A DNA stretch of 64,000 nucleotides from Acidobacteriaceae bacterium (GTDB taxonomy: Bacteria; Acidobacteriota; Terriglobia; Terriglobales; Acidobacteriaceae): positions 62,001 through 126,000 of the forward strand of contig JAOAPN010000015.1 of assembly GCA_025462885.1 (NCBI GenBank), given 5' to 3'. The notes below the pieces were generated by a model. The model searched no databases, was not told where the DNA came from, and saw only the letters and a program-made list of their open reading frames with translations. Numbering within the stretch: the stretch's first letter is position 1; the number at the start of each line of letters is the position of its first letter. Made by a program: the position numbers and the translations under genes. Shown here piece after piece: positions 10,165-18,951 of the stretch.

Positions 10165-11420
10165 GAAACCTCCTGTGAATTCTTTTGAATAGTCGAAGAG
10201 TTGGCGGTTGGCGTCTCTCAGAGACGCAGCCACTTTTCGCTTGGTGAGTTGCAATGTCTTTACTGGCTGTTATCGCAGAAGCAAATCGGCGTTCGGATAT
10301 TGCCGCCGTAACAGACGAAATTCAGGCGAATAAATAAGGCACTACAAGACAGCTTGCGATGCGGGCCGCACTCAGTTACAGGAATGCGTTCGTCCGAAGG
10401 AGCGAGAAAAGCTCAGGTGACAAATGGGAGGCGCCGATGTGCTTCCACCATCTGGAGATTTTGTGCTGTGTTGCTACGGATAGTACCCCCGATCCAGTAA
10501 AGGGTCTAATCGAAAGATTTTCAAAGTCCATAGGGAATCTGTATGAGCGCGGCAAAGGATATTGATTCGTGTCGTTGAGCTTGTATAAAAGGGAACGCAA
10601 GCTGAAATCGTGTGGGTTTGAGCTAACTGCGAAAGCTGCGCAGTTCGAGAGGACACGCAGTATGGATGATTACGACTTCAAAGGGTCGATGCTTTCTATG
10701 GTGAGAATGCAGAAGGGAGACGCCGCATCACTGAACGCAGGAGGAGACCAGCTTCAGGAGCGGGCTAGATGCGATATCCATCATGTGTAGGGGGGCGATG
10801 CTACCTTCGACAAGACGAAGGTGCTGCTGCGATCAGGTTTTCACACGAGACAGGGGCATCCACTCAGAGGCAGAGGAGGCAACAACACTGTGCTTGCGGA
10901 ATGCGATGCATAAGTGGAATGTAGGTTGAATTGGCGATCGTGTCAAGAGTTGATGTTGACGCGGAATGAAGCTTCGGCTAAGGTTCGTTTATGTTCAAGC
11001 TACAGATTTCGTGTTGTTGCCTCCCGGCGTCAGAGCACGGTCTGTGTTTATTCTGCTGATTAATCGCCTACGGTAACGCTCCTTTCCTTCTCACACTTGC
11101 CACGGAATAAACCTGCTAGTTCCTCGTAAAATTCCCAGTTAGTGGCCTGTTCGAAATAGGACGTACTTGTGAGCGGCTTTATCTGCCGGAAGGCGCGACC
11201 TAATGCTGAACTTTTTCCTGAGAGCAATCAAATATCGCTATGACTGCCTCGAAAATTTCGATTAGACGGCCGAAGACATTGTGTTTATTGTTGGTCACAC
11301 ACGTTCCAGAATTTAGTTATCCAAAGCTCGACGTCGCGTTATGTGACGCGCCTCGCCGTGGCGGCGCTACGCCGCGACCCGAATCAACGTAGACATGACC
11401 TACGAGGAGAAGAAATCAAG
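10165..11420. other. Gene-poor 1.2-kb stretch between divergent genes
   Basis: No convincing gene. Two short plus-strand frames (10359-10565 and 10569-10790) give low-complexity proteins without recognisable domains or good ribosome sites. Visible structure includes the palindrome GCGTCTC-TCA-GAGACGC at 10211-10227, about 50 bases upstream of the minus-strand receptor start, which could be a leader hairpin or operator. The stretch must hold promoters for the receptor (minus) and the PQQ enzyme (plus). Its base composition looks lower in GC than the flanking coding DNA. Confidence 0.5.
10211..10227 (-). promoter_or_regulatory. Perfect 7-bp dyad in the leader of the TonB receptor gene
   Basis: GCGTCTC-TCA-GAGACGC is an exact inverted repeat with a three-base centre. 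It lies about 47 bases before the receptor start codon at 10164. It could be a repressor site or a short mRNA hairpin; no matching known operator was recognised. Confidence 0.35.
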
Positions 11421-13325
11421 ATGTTTCCCGAGTACTTTAAGAAGAACCTTGTTTTTGTTGGATTAGGGTTACTGTTTTGCCCGGTCTTCATTCAGGCGCA
11501 GGCGGTTGATTGGCCTTACTATGGCGGCGATCAGGGCGGAATGAAGTATTCAACTCTAACCCAGGTCGATAAGCAGAACGTCGGCAAGCTAAAGCTGGCG
11601 TGGGAATGGAAGACCGGCGAAAAGGCTCGTCCGGAGTTTGGAACGAAGCCTGGCGTCTTCGAAGGAACACCTCTGGTAGTTGAAGGAACGATGTATCTGG
11701 TCACGTCCTACAACCGTGTCGTTGCGCTCAATCCAACGACGGGTGCGGAGAAGTGGAGCTTCGATCCTGAAGCCTACAAGGGCGGTCAACCGCCGAACGG
11801 CACGGGATTCGTCCATCGCGGAATCGCCATGTGGAAGGATCCACAAAGTGAAAAATACACTATCCTTCTCAATACGCGATCCACCCTGCTGGCACTCGAC
11901 GCGTTTACTGGCAAGCTTATTGCCGGGTTTGGGAAAGACGGAAAGGTAGATCTCCTCGAGGGTCTGCGCTGGGAGGTCGATCCCAGGCGATACACCAACA
12001 CCTCTCCTCCAGTCGTCTACAAGAATCTGGTGATCGTGGGCAACGGAGTTGGCGACCGCCTCATGTATAAGAAGGATCCTCCCGGCGATGTGCGCGCCTA
12101 TGACGTAAGAACAGGCAAGCAGATGTGGTCGTTCCATACAGTGCCGTGGACAGGCGAGTTCGGTGCGGATACATGGAAAGAAAACTCCAACGAGACGACG
12201 GGACACACCAACGTGTGGGCACCGATGACACTCGACGAGAAGCGCGGCTTGCTCTACATGCCGGTGAGCACGCCGAGCAACGACTTCTACGGAGCGCGTC
12301 GCAAAGGGATGGGCTGGTTCGCGGACTCACTGGTATGCCTAGATGCTGCAACTGGCCGGCGCAAGTGGCATTATCAACTCGTCCACCATGGAATATGGGA
12401 CTATGATCCACCGTCGCCGCCCAGCCTGATCACGATCACGGTGAATGGTAAGAAGATCGATGCTGTATCAGAGCCTACGAAGCAGGGATATCTCTATACC
12501 TTCGATCGCGTGACTGGTAAACCGGTATGGCCGATCGTTGAAACACCCGCTCCTCAATCCACCATCAAGGGCGAAGAGTCCTGGCCGACTCAACCGATTC
12601 CGTCGCTCCCTGAGGCTATCGCTCCTCAGGGAGTGACGCTGGAAGATGCCTTCGATCTGAGCCCCGCGCTCCATGCGGAAGCCGTGGAGCGACTGAAGAC
12701 TCTGAAGCTGGGGCCACTCTTCTCTCCACCGTCCTATGAAGGCACCATGATGCGGCCTGGGATTCTGGGCGGAGCAAACTGGGGCGGCGCAGCGTTCGAT
12801 CCACAGACCAACGTCCTTTACATCAAGGTCAACAACATGGCGGCGGTAGCCAAACTCGGCGTCTTCGACAGATCTGGTCCCAGGGCGAAGGAAGTCGACT
12901 CCGACTATGTCAGCGAAGGCCGTACGAACGGGCTGTTTCATGATGGTCTCCCGATCCTGAAGGGACCCTATGGAATGGTGACGGCGGTCAATATGAACAC
13001 AGGAAAGAAGGTCTGGCAGGTTCCATTTGGCGACGATGCAGAGATGCGTGCAAATCCAGCGCTGAAGGGATTGAAGCTGCCTGACAAACTCGGTGCAGTC
13101 GGAACCATGGGAGCGATCGTCACCAGGTCGGGTCTGCTGTTTGTTGGCGGAGGCGATGCAGCCTTCCATGCTCTCGACGCCAAAGACGGCAAGGATCTGT
13201 GGACGTATGACACAAAAGTACGCACCGGCGGTACGCCGATGACGTACATGATCGATGGCAAACAATACGTAGTAATTGCAGTGGGCTCTGGCGACGAGAC
13301 GAGCCTGATGGTGTTTTCGCTGTAA
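11421..13325 (+). CDS. PQQ-dependent dehydrogenase, glucose dehydrogenase-like propeller
   Basis: Periplasmic quinoprotein of 634 aa without a heme domain. The start at 11421 is chosen because GAGGAG (11404-11409) precedes it and a signal peptide follows directly (NLVFVGLGLLFCPVFIQAQA); the frame is open 26 codons upstream. The mature part opens with WPYYGGDQGGMKYSTLTQVD, the first blade typical of PQQ glucose/alcohol dehydrogenases. It ends with the C-terminal blade motif TGGTPMTYMIDGKQYVVIA. The blade LVHHGIWDYDPPSPPSL is also characteristic. The amidohydrolase gene begins 26 bases later, so the two are probably co-transcribed. The substrate is unknown. Confidence 0.9.
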   Translation: MFPEYFKKNLVFVGLGLLFCPVFIQAQAVDWPYYGGDQGGMKYSTLTQVDKQNVGKLKLAWEWKTGEKARPEFGTKPGVFEGTPLVVEGTMYLVTSYNRVVALNPTTGAEKWSFDPEAYKGGQPPNGTGFVHRGIAMWKDPQSEKYTILLNTRSTLLALDAFTGKLIAGFGKDGKVDLLEGLRWEVDPRRYTNTSPPVVYKNLVIVGNGVGDRLMYKKDPPGDVRAYDVRTGKQMWSFHTVPWTGEFGADTWKENSNETTGHTNVWAPMTLDEKRGLLYMPVSTPSNDFYGARRKGMGWFADSLVCLDAATGRRKWHYQLVHHGIWDYDPPSPPSLITITVNGKKIDAVSEPTKQGYLYTFDRVTGKPVWPIVETPAPQSTIKGEESWPTQPIPSLPEAIAPQGVTLEDAFDLSPALHAEAVERLKTLKLGPLFSPPSYEGTMMRPGILGGANWGGAAFDPQTNVLYIKVNNMAAVAKLGVFDRSGPRAKEVDSDYVSEGRTNGLFHDGLPILKGPYGMVTAVNMNTGKKVWQVPFGDDAEMRANPALKGLKLPDKLGAVGTMGAIVTRSGLLFVGGGDAAFHALDAKDGKDLWTYDTKVRTGGTPMTYMIDGKQYVVIAVGSGDETSLMVFSL

Positions 13326-13351
13326 CTCAACGGCTTCTGGAGGATGGAACG

Positions 13352-14710
13352 ATGCGGTCTTTGTCCCGTGGTATCTCGCAGTTCGTGGTCGCGCTTGCAA
13401 TGCTGAGCGTGTCGCTGTCAGCCCAGGCCCCAAAGAAAATCGCTATGGTGGGCGGAATGCTCATCACCGGGTTGGAGGAGCCACCCATTCACCATGCAAC
13501 GGTCCTGATTGAGGGCAATCGCATCGTGGCCATTGGCCCGATGGATCAAATTAAGATTCCCGCAGATGCAACCGTCGTTGACACCAGCGGCCAGACCATG
13601 CTGCCGGGGTTGATCGACACCCACGTCCACATGGTTCTAATTGGACACGGCGATTATCCGCGCTACTTCAAGTGGCTGGACGAACACCAGAAGGACTATC
13701 CGCTCAGCCGCATTATGGACATCTCGGCTAAGCAACTGCTCATGGCCGGCGTGACCAGCGTGGTAGATCTCGGCGCACCCCTGCAGGAATCGCTCGATCT
13801 GAAAGAGCGGATCAAGAAGGGAATGCCGGGACCTCGTATCCAGATCAGCGGACCATGGCTCACCCGCCACGTCGCCATCTTTCCGGACCGCTATCAGATC
13901 AACGTGACCAGCCCGGAGCAGGCGGCAGCCGAAGTGGACCGGCTGGCAGCAGCGGGAGTGGATGTCATCAAGGCGCACGCAGGATTGACGCGCGAGGATT
14001 ACTTCGCGATTGTCGCCGCAGCACACAAGCACAAGATCAAAGTCCATGCGCACATTTACGATGAAGAGGCAGTGCGGAACGCCTTCGATTCCGGTGTCGA
14101 TGTGCTGCAACATGTGGGCTCTGCAGGAACACCGCCCTTCTCGCAGAAATTGATGGATGACATCGTCGCGTCGGGACGTCCGGTAGTTCCAACCGCCGCA
14201 CATCGCGTCTGGGTCTATCCTGCAACGGTGGACTTCCCTGAGCGCCTGGACGATCCACAGTACAAGGAAGATCTAGGCGAACCGCTCTACTCCGAGATGA
14301 AGTCGTCTTTCAAAAACTTCACCGGGCTGGGCTACTTCACCACCATGGACCGTCAGATGTTCTTCGGCGACAAGTCCCTGGAACAGTGGATTACAAGCGG
14401 TGCTGTGGTCAGCATGGGAACGGACAACGGTACGCCGATGAATTTTCACAAAGATGCGCTCTGGCGTGAACTCAAGGTCTTTGTCGATCATGGCATGACC
14501 CCGCAGCGTGCAATCATCGACGCGACGAGGATCAACGCACGGAACGTCATGGGAATACGGGACCTCGGAACCGTAGAGGTCGGCAAACTGGCGGATGTGA
14601 TCGCTGTCGAAGGAAATCCCTTGTTCGATATCGCCGCACTCGGACAGGTCAAGGTTGTCGTAAAGGATGGAGTCATCTACAAAGGTGGCCCTGAAACTAA
14701 AAAGAAGTAG
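13352..14710 (+). CDS. Secreted metal-dependent amidohydrolase, imidazolonepropionase/prolidase-like
   Basis: 452-aa hydrolase of the amidohydrolase superfamily with a signal peptide (FVVALAMLSVSLSAQA), so it acts outside the cytoplasm. Metal-binding elements are visible in order: DTHVHM (HxH), an IKAHAG strand whose Lys could be the bridging residue, HAHIYDE, LQHVGSAG and the terminal Asp in GTDNG. The C-terminus AIIDATRINARNVMGIRDLG...GKLADVIAVEGNPL is the usual closing part of imidazolonepropionase-like and Xaa-Pro dipeptidase-like members. GGAGG lies just before the ATG. Its place behind a PQQ dehydrogenase suggests turnover of an imported amide or peptide; the substrate is not identifiable. 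Confidence 0.87.
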   Translation: MRSLSRGISQFVVALAMLSVSLSAQAPKKIAMVGGMLITGLEEPPIHHATVLIEGNRIVAIGPMDQIKIPADATVVDTSGQTMLPGLIDTHVHMVLIGHGDYPRYFKWLDEHQKDYPLSRIMDISAKQLLMAGVTSVVDLGAPLQESLDLKERIKKGMPGPRIQISGPWLTRHVAIFPDRYQINVTSPEQAAAEVDRLAAAGVDVIKAHAGLTREDYFAIVAAAHKHKIKVHAHIYDEEAVRNAFDSGVDVLQHVGSAGTPPFSQKLMDDIVASGRPVVPTAAHRVWVYPATVDFPERLDDPQYKEDLGEPLYSEMKSSFKNFTGLGYFTTMDRQMFFGDKSLEQWITSGAVVSMGTDNGTPMNFHKDALWRELKVFVDHGMTPQRAIIDATRINARNVMGIRDLGTVEVGKLADVIAVEGNPLFDIAALGQVKVVVKDGVIYKGGPETKKK

Positions 14711-14729
14711 AGCCTGGCTGCTGATCCTT

Positions 14730-14763
14730 CACGAAGGTGTCGCGTGCAAGCGGCGCCTTCGTG
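14730..14763. terminator. Long 14-bp hairpin after the amidohydrolase gene
   Basis: Positions 14730-14743 pair along their whole length with 14750-14763 (12 Watson-Crick and two T-G pairs) around a six-base loop. It begins about 20 bases after the amidohydrolase stop. There is no immediate T tract, so it may be a transcript-stabilising end or a Rho-assisted terminator. Confidence 0.5.
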
Positions 14764-14887
14764 GTACGCGCTAGCAAAGGCTGAATTTATTTGACGCAGA
14801 GCAGTAAATCTGCGAGTTTTTAGATATCCAGAAACATAGCGTCGAGCCTTGCGGCGCGCTCATCCCAATCGACGTCACGGAGGTAGG

Positions 14888-15844
14888 ATGGATTTCCGAA
14901 TCCGGCAGTTGGAGTATTTTCTTGTTCTGGCAGAAGAACTGCACTTTGGAAAGGCTGCACGCGCGCTCGATATCGCACAGCCGACCCTCTCATTTCAGAT
15001 CAAGTCCTTGGAGAGCACGCTGGGCGTAAGTCTCTTTGACCGAACGCAGCGACAGGTCCTGCTAACTCCAGAAGGACATAGGCTGCGAGAACACGCCAAG
15101 GCAATCCTGGAACATACACACAAAGCCATCCATGCGGTAGAAGACCCCAGATCGGATGGGCTTACGATCGCGTGTGGGCCAGTGGGACAATATACGATCC
15201 TTCCGGATGTATTGCGAAAGCTGCGCCTTCAACACCCAGACATAGAGCTTACGATTCTCTCGTTATCCCCCGAAGAGATGAAGCTGGCGGCGGTCGATGG
15301 AACCGTCGACATATTGTTGATGACGCCGGACTGGATGTTGCCCGGGATGGAGTTCATCGGCCTGCGGTCGGAGAAGCTCTCTGCAGTTTTACCCGAGAAC
15401 CATCCCGCGGTGGCGCGTGGATTTATCGCTCTTGAAGAATTCTGCGAAAACAAAGTTCTTGTGGCAGCGGTGCAATATTGCCACAAGCACAAGGAGTTTG
15501 TGACAGGTCTGCTCGCACGCTTTGGACTGACCGCCGAGTTGGTGGAGGCTCCGATAGCCGGAGGGATTCAATATGCCATGGTTGCTGCGGGCCGCGGGGT
15601 CGCTTTGGCTGCGGGCTCTATGGCGCGCGCAAACTTCCCTGGGGTGAAAGTCATTCCGTTCGACCGCCCCATTCACAACATGGAACTGGGTATGGTCTGG
15701 GCAAAGGGAAATGAATGGCGAGCGCTGGCAACATTCCGCGGCGTGGTGCAAGAGGTCATCAGCACGCAGAATGAGATGCCGCTGGCCGTCGAATGTCACG
15801 AGCTTGTAGCGCACGGCTACTCCGTCGCTCGTTCACACGTCTAA
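14888..15844 (+). CDS. LysR-family transcriptional regulator
   Basis: 318-aa regulator. The winged-helix DNA-binding domain is at the N-terminus (MDFRIRQLEYFLVLAEELHF, then the recognition region QPTLSFQIKSLE around residues 30-45), followed by a periplasmic-binding-like effector domain. The ATG at 14888 is chosen because GGAGG (14879-14883) stands four bases before it and the protein then starts exactly as LysR proteins do. It converges on an MHS-family transporter gene and their coding regions overlap by 86 bases at the 3' ends. It probably controls the transporter or the upstream PQQ/amidohydrolase genes; the effector is unknown. Confidence 0.93.
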   Translation: MDFRIRQLEYFLVLAEELHFGKAARALDIAQPTLSFQIKSLESTLGVSLFDRTQRQVLLTPEGHRLREHAKAILEHTHKAIHAVEDPRSDGLTIACGPVGQYTILPDVLRKLRLQHPDIELTILSLSPEEMKLAAVDGTVDILLMTPDWMLPGMEFIGLRSEKLSAVLPENHPAVARGFIALEEFCENKVLVAAVQYCHKHKEFVTGLLARFGLTAELVEAPIAGGIQYAMVAAGRGVALAAGSMARANFPGVKVIPFDRPIHNMELGMVWAKGNEWRALATFRGVVQEVISTQNEMPLAVECHELVAHGYSVARSHV

Positions 15845-17138
15845 GTGACCGAGCAGGCAAAGGGGTTCCGGTCTCCGGTTTCGGGAAAAAGAAGACAGCT
15901 ACAAGGCTGACAGCACATGCGGTCAGGAGATAGAACGCCGGCGACCGCGTGTCGCCAGTCACATGGACGAGCTCCGAAAAGACGGCCGGAGCAAAGCCCC
16001 CGAAGGCCAGAATTCCAAGGTTGTAACATGCCGAAACTCCGGCCCCTCGAACGTGCGTCGGAAAGAGGGTCGCGATAAGAAAACACTGAGGGGCGCTGTA
16101 GACCGCACCTAGCACACTGAGCAGCGTGCATCCGAACAGCAGGCGAGAGACGGTGGCGTGGCCTGTAACCAGCGCGATGGACGGCCAGATGGCAAGTGTC
16201 AGCAAGAGCAGCGAAACCATCATGATGCGCTTGCTATTTGCTGCCGTACAGTGGCTCGCTACCCATGGCACCAGGAACATATTGATGGAAGACGTAATGT
16301 ACATCAGCACGAACGTCGACCAGGCAGGTAGTCCAAGGCTCATGCTGACGAAAGTAGGAAGATACACACGGAAGTAGATATTCGCAGTGAGGGCGGCTAT
16401 CGAAGCAGCGGCGATGAGAATAACCCGGCGATATTGGAATAGCAGTCGCAGCGCCGACGTCTGTGCCGGACCAGCTTTAAGGAACTCGTAACTCTCACCG
16501 AGATGGCGACGAATATAAATTCCTACCGGAGCAAGCAAAAGCGGAACTGCAAACATCAGCCGCCAGCCCCACGTGGCTCGATGCTCTGGAGTGAGATTGA
16601 AGACCAGTAAGCCAGCAGTGGCCGCAAAGATCCCTCCCAGCCCCTGGGATGCAAGTTGAAGGCTGGCAAACAGTGGCTTGCGATGCTTGGGTGCCTGCTC
16701 CAACAGGTACGCCGTGGCGCTACCCAGTTCGCCGCCGACAGCGAATCCCTGCAGAATACGAGCGACCAGCACCAGGAACGGCGCCCATGAACCAATCCGC
16801 GCATAGGTTGGAGTAAAGACGAGGATGGTCGATCCAGCCAGCGCTATCTGGAGGGTAAGCAACAGGGAAGCACGCCGTCCTTTACGGTCGCTATAAGCAC
16901 CAAGAACCACGCCGCCGATGGGTCGAGCGAGGTACGAAACACCAAATACCCCGAAAGCCATCATCATCGAGATGCCAGGTCGATCTCCCGGAAAGTAGAG
17001 CGGAGCCAACGTTACGGCTACCAACCCATAGACCGTAACGCCATAGAACTCAAGCGCGTTCCCGATACATGCTGCAACGAGCACCATCCACGGCAAAGTC
17101 CGCGCAGACCCCTCATCGGATTCGTGTGGTGGCGTCAT
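15759..17138 (-). CDS. MFS transporter, metabolite:H+ symporter (MHS) type
   Basis: 459-aa inner-membrane carrier with about 12 hydrophobic segments. N-terminal features are those of the MHS branch (ShiA/KgtP/ProP relatives): GNALEFYGVTVYG, then ARPIGGVVLGAYSDRKGRR, the cytoplasmic loop 2-3 signature, and RILQGFAVGGELGSA. Such carriers import organic acids, shikimate, betaines or similar compounds. The last 28 residues are Arg-rich, lie beyond the final helix and are encoded antisense to the end of the LysR gene, so the gene may have extended by loss of an earlier stop. GGAGA precedes the ATG by four bases. The substrate is not determined. Confidence 0.9.
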   Translation of the reverse strand: MTPPHESDEGSARTLPWMVLVAACIGNALEFYGVTVYGLVAVTLAPLYFPGDRPGISMMMAFGVFGVSYLARPIGGVVLGAYSDRKGRRASLLLTLQIALAGSTILVFTPTYARIGSWAPFLVLVARILQGFAVGGELGSATAYLLEQAPKHRKPLFASLQLASQGLGGIFAATAGLLVFNLTPEHRATWGWRLMFAVPLLLAPVGIYIRRHLGESYEFLKAGPAQTSALRLLFQYRRVILIAAASIAALTANIYFRVYLPTFVSMSLGLPAWSTFVLMYITSSINMFLVPWVASHCTAANSKRIMMVSLLLLTLAIWPSIALVTGHATVSRLLFGCTLLSVLGAVYSAPQCFLIATLFPTHVRGAGVSACYNLGILAFGGFAPAVFSELVHVTGDTRSPAFYLLTACAVSLVAVFFFPKPETGTPLPARSLRRVNERRSSRALQARDIRRPAASHSAC

Positions 17139-17319
17139 CTCGTCTCCATTGCTAAATAAAGCAACCGGGTAGAAATTTAGGGGAAATATGGACTTCAGTG
17201 TAGCGCAGTTCGACGCAGCTGCCCTTATTCCGTCGTACTACCGTTCCACTTCAAAGTTCGAGCGACTCGGATGAAACGACTACTATCTACCGAGCAAACA
17301 AAATAGAAGTAACTCAGAC

Positions 17320-17348
17320 TTGCAAGGTGCAATCCTCTAAGATAGAGG
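17320..17348 (+). promoter_or_regulatory. Two dyads before the Fur-family gene, candidate self-operator
   Basis: TTGCA-AGG-TGCAA (17320-17332) and CCTCTA-AGA-TAGAGG (17334-17348) are adjacent perfect inverted repeats. The right arm of the second contains the ribosome site AGAGG, seven bases before the ATG at 17356. A protein bound here, or a folded leader, would block translation or transcription of the regulator. Neither matches the classical Fur or Zur box, so the binding protein is not assigned. Confidence 0.4.
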
Positions 17349-17355
17349 TCGACGC

Positions 17356-17733
17356 ATGAACAATAACCCTCGCAACACCAAACAAAAAGATGCTATTCGC
17401 GATGCTTTCCTCGTGGCGGATCGACCTCTCTCCCATGAAGAGGTGCTGATTCTTGCGCAGAAGAAAGTGGAAGGCCTCAGCATCGCCACGGTCTACCGGA
17501 ATATCAATGGCCTGCTCGATGAAAAATGGTTAGCCCCAGTCGAAATTCCTGGTAGCACCACGCGTTACGAGGTCGCAGGAAAGGCCCACCACCATCACTT
17601 CAAATGCAACCAGTGCGGCCGACTGTTCGAACTTCAGGGCTGTGACATTCAGATTAAACCGAGGCTCCCGCAAGGTTTCCGCATGACCGGACACGAGTTT
17701 TTTTTGTATGGATTCTGCGCGCTCTGTGGCTGA
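17356..17733 (+). CDS. Fur-family metalloregulator, possibly Zur-like
   Basis: 125-aa repressor of the Fur family. The N-terminal winged helix includes the recognition segment LSIATVYRNINGLLDEKWL. The C-terminal dimer domain carries a His-rich run (KAHHHHFKCNQC) and a structural zinc site of two CxxC pairs, CNQC and CALC at the extreme C-terminus. That places it in the Fur/Zur/PerR superfamily. The convergent neighbour is a ZIP-family metal transporter, which favours a zinc-responsive (Zur) role, but the metal is inferred from context only. The ribosome site lies inside a dyad that may be its own operator. Confidence 0.88.
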   Translation: MNNNPRNTKQKDAIRDAFLVADRPLSHEEVLILAQKKVEGLSIATVYRNINGLLDEKWLAPVEIPGSTTRYEVAGKAHHHHFKCNQCGRLFELQGCDIQIKPRLPQGFRMTGHEFFLYGFCALCG

Positions 17734-17781
17734 AACCTGCAGTCCTGGAAAGTCTTGTAGGTCTCGTCCTCGGATGCTGCA

Positions 17782-18606
17782 CTACGCCGAATAAATCCCA
17801 GCCGCGGCAAGCACCAGGATGACACCGGCAATCAGGCTGAGGAGTTGTATCGCAAGCTTGCCCGGACTTCGGACCACCTGAATCTCGGGCATCAGATTTA
17901 CTGTCGCGATATACAGAAAACTACCCGCGCTCACCGGAAGAAACCACAGGATGCGATCGGCGTGCGTCACCCCGATTGCGTACACGGCCAGCACACCGAG
18001 CAGGGAAGGCATGCCCGCGAGAAATGCCAGTCTCAGCGCTCGCTTGAGCGGAACATCCAGATGGACGAGCAGCGCAAAATCTCCCATTCTATGGGGAATC
18101 TCATGGAGGGCAATCGCAAAGGTCGTTAGCCATCCGATCCTCTCACCTGCGGCAAAAGCAGTTGCCACCGCGGCGCCATCCACGAAGCTGTGCAGCATGC
18201 TAGCAATCACCAGATTGAGCGGGCGAGTCGGATGGGGAGAGTGGCGATGGCCGTGTCCGTCGTCAAAATCATCGAGCCGTTCCGGTTCCGGATGGGCACC
18301 CGTCACCAGCGATACCAAACGCTCGGACGCGAACAGCGCGAGCATTGTCCCGCCGAGCAGAAGCCATACTCCCTGGCGGTTCCCGAGTTGGCCTACCGCT
18401 TCGGGCAACAGATGGAGTAACGCCGTTGCAAGCAAAACCCCCACAGCAAGGCTCACGAACATCGGAAGGTAGCGACGCAAAAATCGCTCCTTCGACTGAA
18501 GCCCCCACGCAGCGAGTACCGCGCCGATCTGTACAACGGTTACACCCGCCAAGGCCCCCAGCATCATTGCGGCCCACCGAAGCGACCCATCAAGAGGAGA
18601 GAGCAA
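17782..18606 (-). CDS. ZIP-family divalent metal transporter
   Basis: 274-aa inner-membrane protein with about eight hydrophobic segments and the ZIP hallmarks. There is a His-rich cytoplasmic loop (DDGHGHRHSPHP, around residues 115-126), a transmembrane metal site with HSFVDGAAVA (helix IV) and HEIPHRMGD (helix V). ZIP proteins carry zinc, iron or similar ions into the cytoplasm. The initiation codon appears to be TTG; the double Met at residues 13-14 is an alternative. It is convergent with the Fur-like regulator (49 bases between the stops), consistent with metal-responsive control. Confidence 0.9.
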   Translation of the reverse strand: MLSPLDGSLRWAAMMLGALAGVTVVQIGAVLAAWGLQSKERFLRRYLPMFVSLAVGVLLATALLHLLPEAVGQLGNRQGVWLLLGGTMLALFASERLVSLVTGAHPEPERLDDFDDGHGHRHSPHPTRPLNLVIASMLHSFVDGAAVATAFAAGERIGWLTTFAIALHEIPHRMGDFALLVHLDVPLKRALRLAFLAGMPSLLGVLAVYAIGVTHADRILWFLPVSAGSFLYIATVNLMPEIQVVRSPGKLAIQLLSLIAGVILVLAAAGIYSA

Positions 18607-18951
18607 CGAGTTGAAAGCGAGAAGGGCATGGTTTTAGATTGAGGGCGCGGACGCGACAGGTTGAGGTTGGTATCGGAGCATTGCTAGCCGCACTGCTTGA
18701 TTTAAGAGTATCGGAAGTCGACAGCCGAGGCATAGCCGCAGCTTCGGGCGTTGGAGGGTCATACAATTTCTGCCATGATCGCGGACGATGGAAGGAAAAT
18801 GCAGATGAGAATAGATTAGCATTTGGCAGCCAATCCCCCCAAAACGACTGACTCTGCGACCAGGGCGTCTCCGATTTAGAAGCGCACTTCGCATCGACGG
18901 CCACAGAAAATCTGTGTCAGCCTTCGACAGAAATCGTGTTACATTGATGCC
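18607..18951. other. Intergenic stretch between ZIP gene and copper-type cluster
   Basis: 345 bases between divergent starts with no supportable gene; a minus-strand frame here has no domain. It contains the exact dyad CACAGA-AAA-TCTGTG at 18902-18916, 35 bases before the first gene of the copper-type cluster. Confidence 0.5.
18902..18916 (+). promoter_or_regulatory. Perfect dyad upstream of the copper-type cluster
   Basis: CACAGA-AAA-TCTGTG, arms six bases, centre three bases, ending 35 bases before the TTG start at 18952. Position and symmetry suit a repressor operator for the cysteine-rich protein/copC/copD series. The sequence was not matched to a known copper regulator site. Confidence 0.35.

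Noticed and set aside
10359..10790. Two short plus-strand frames in the gene-poor stretch
   Set aside because: No domain, no convincing ribosome site and no neighbour relation.
18590..18904. 104-codon minus-strand frame upstream of the ZIP gene
   Set aside because: No family resemblance, and it overlaps the start of the ZIP gene on the same strand in another frame.
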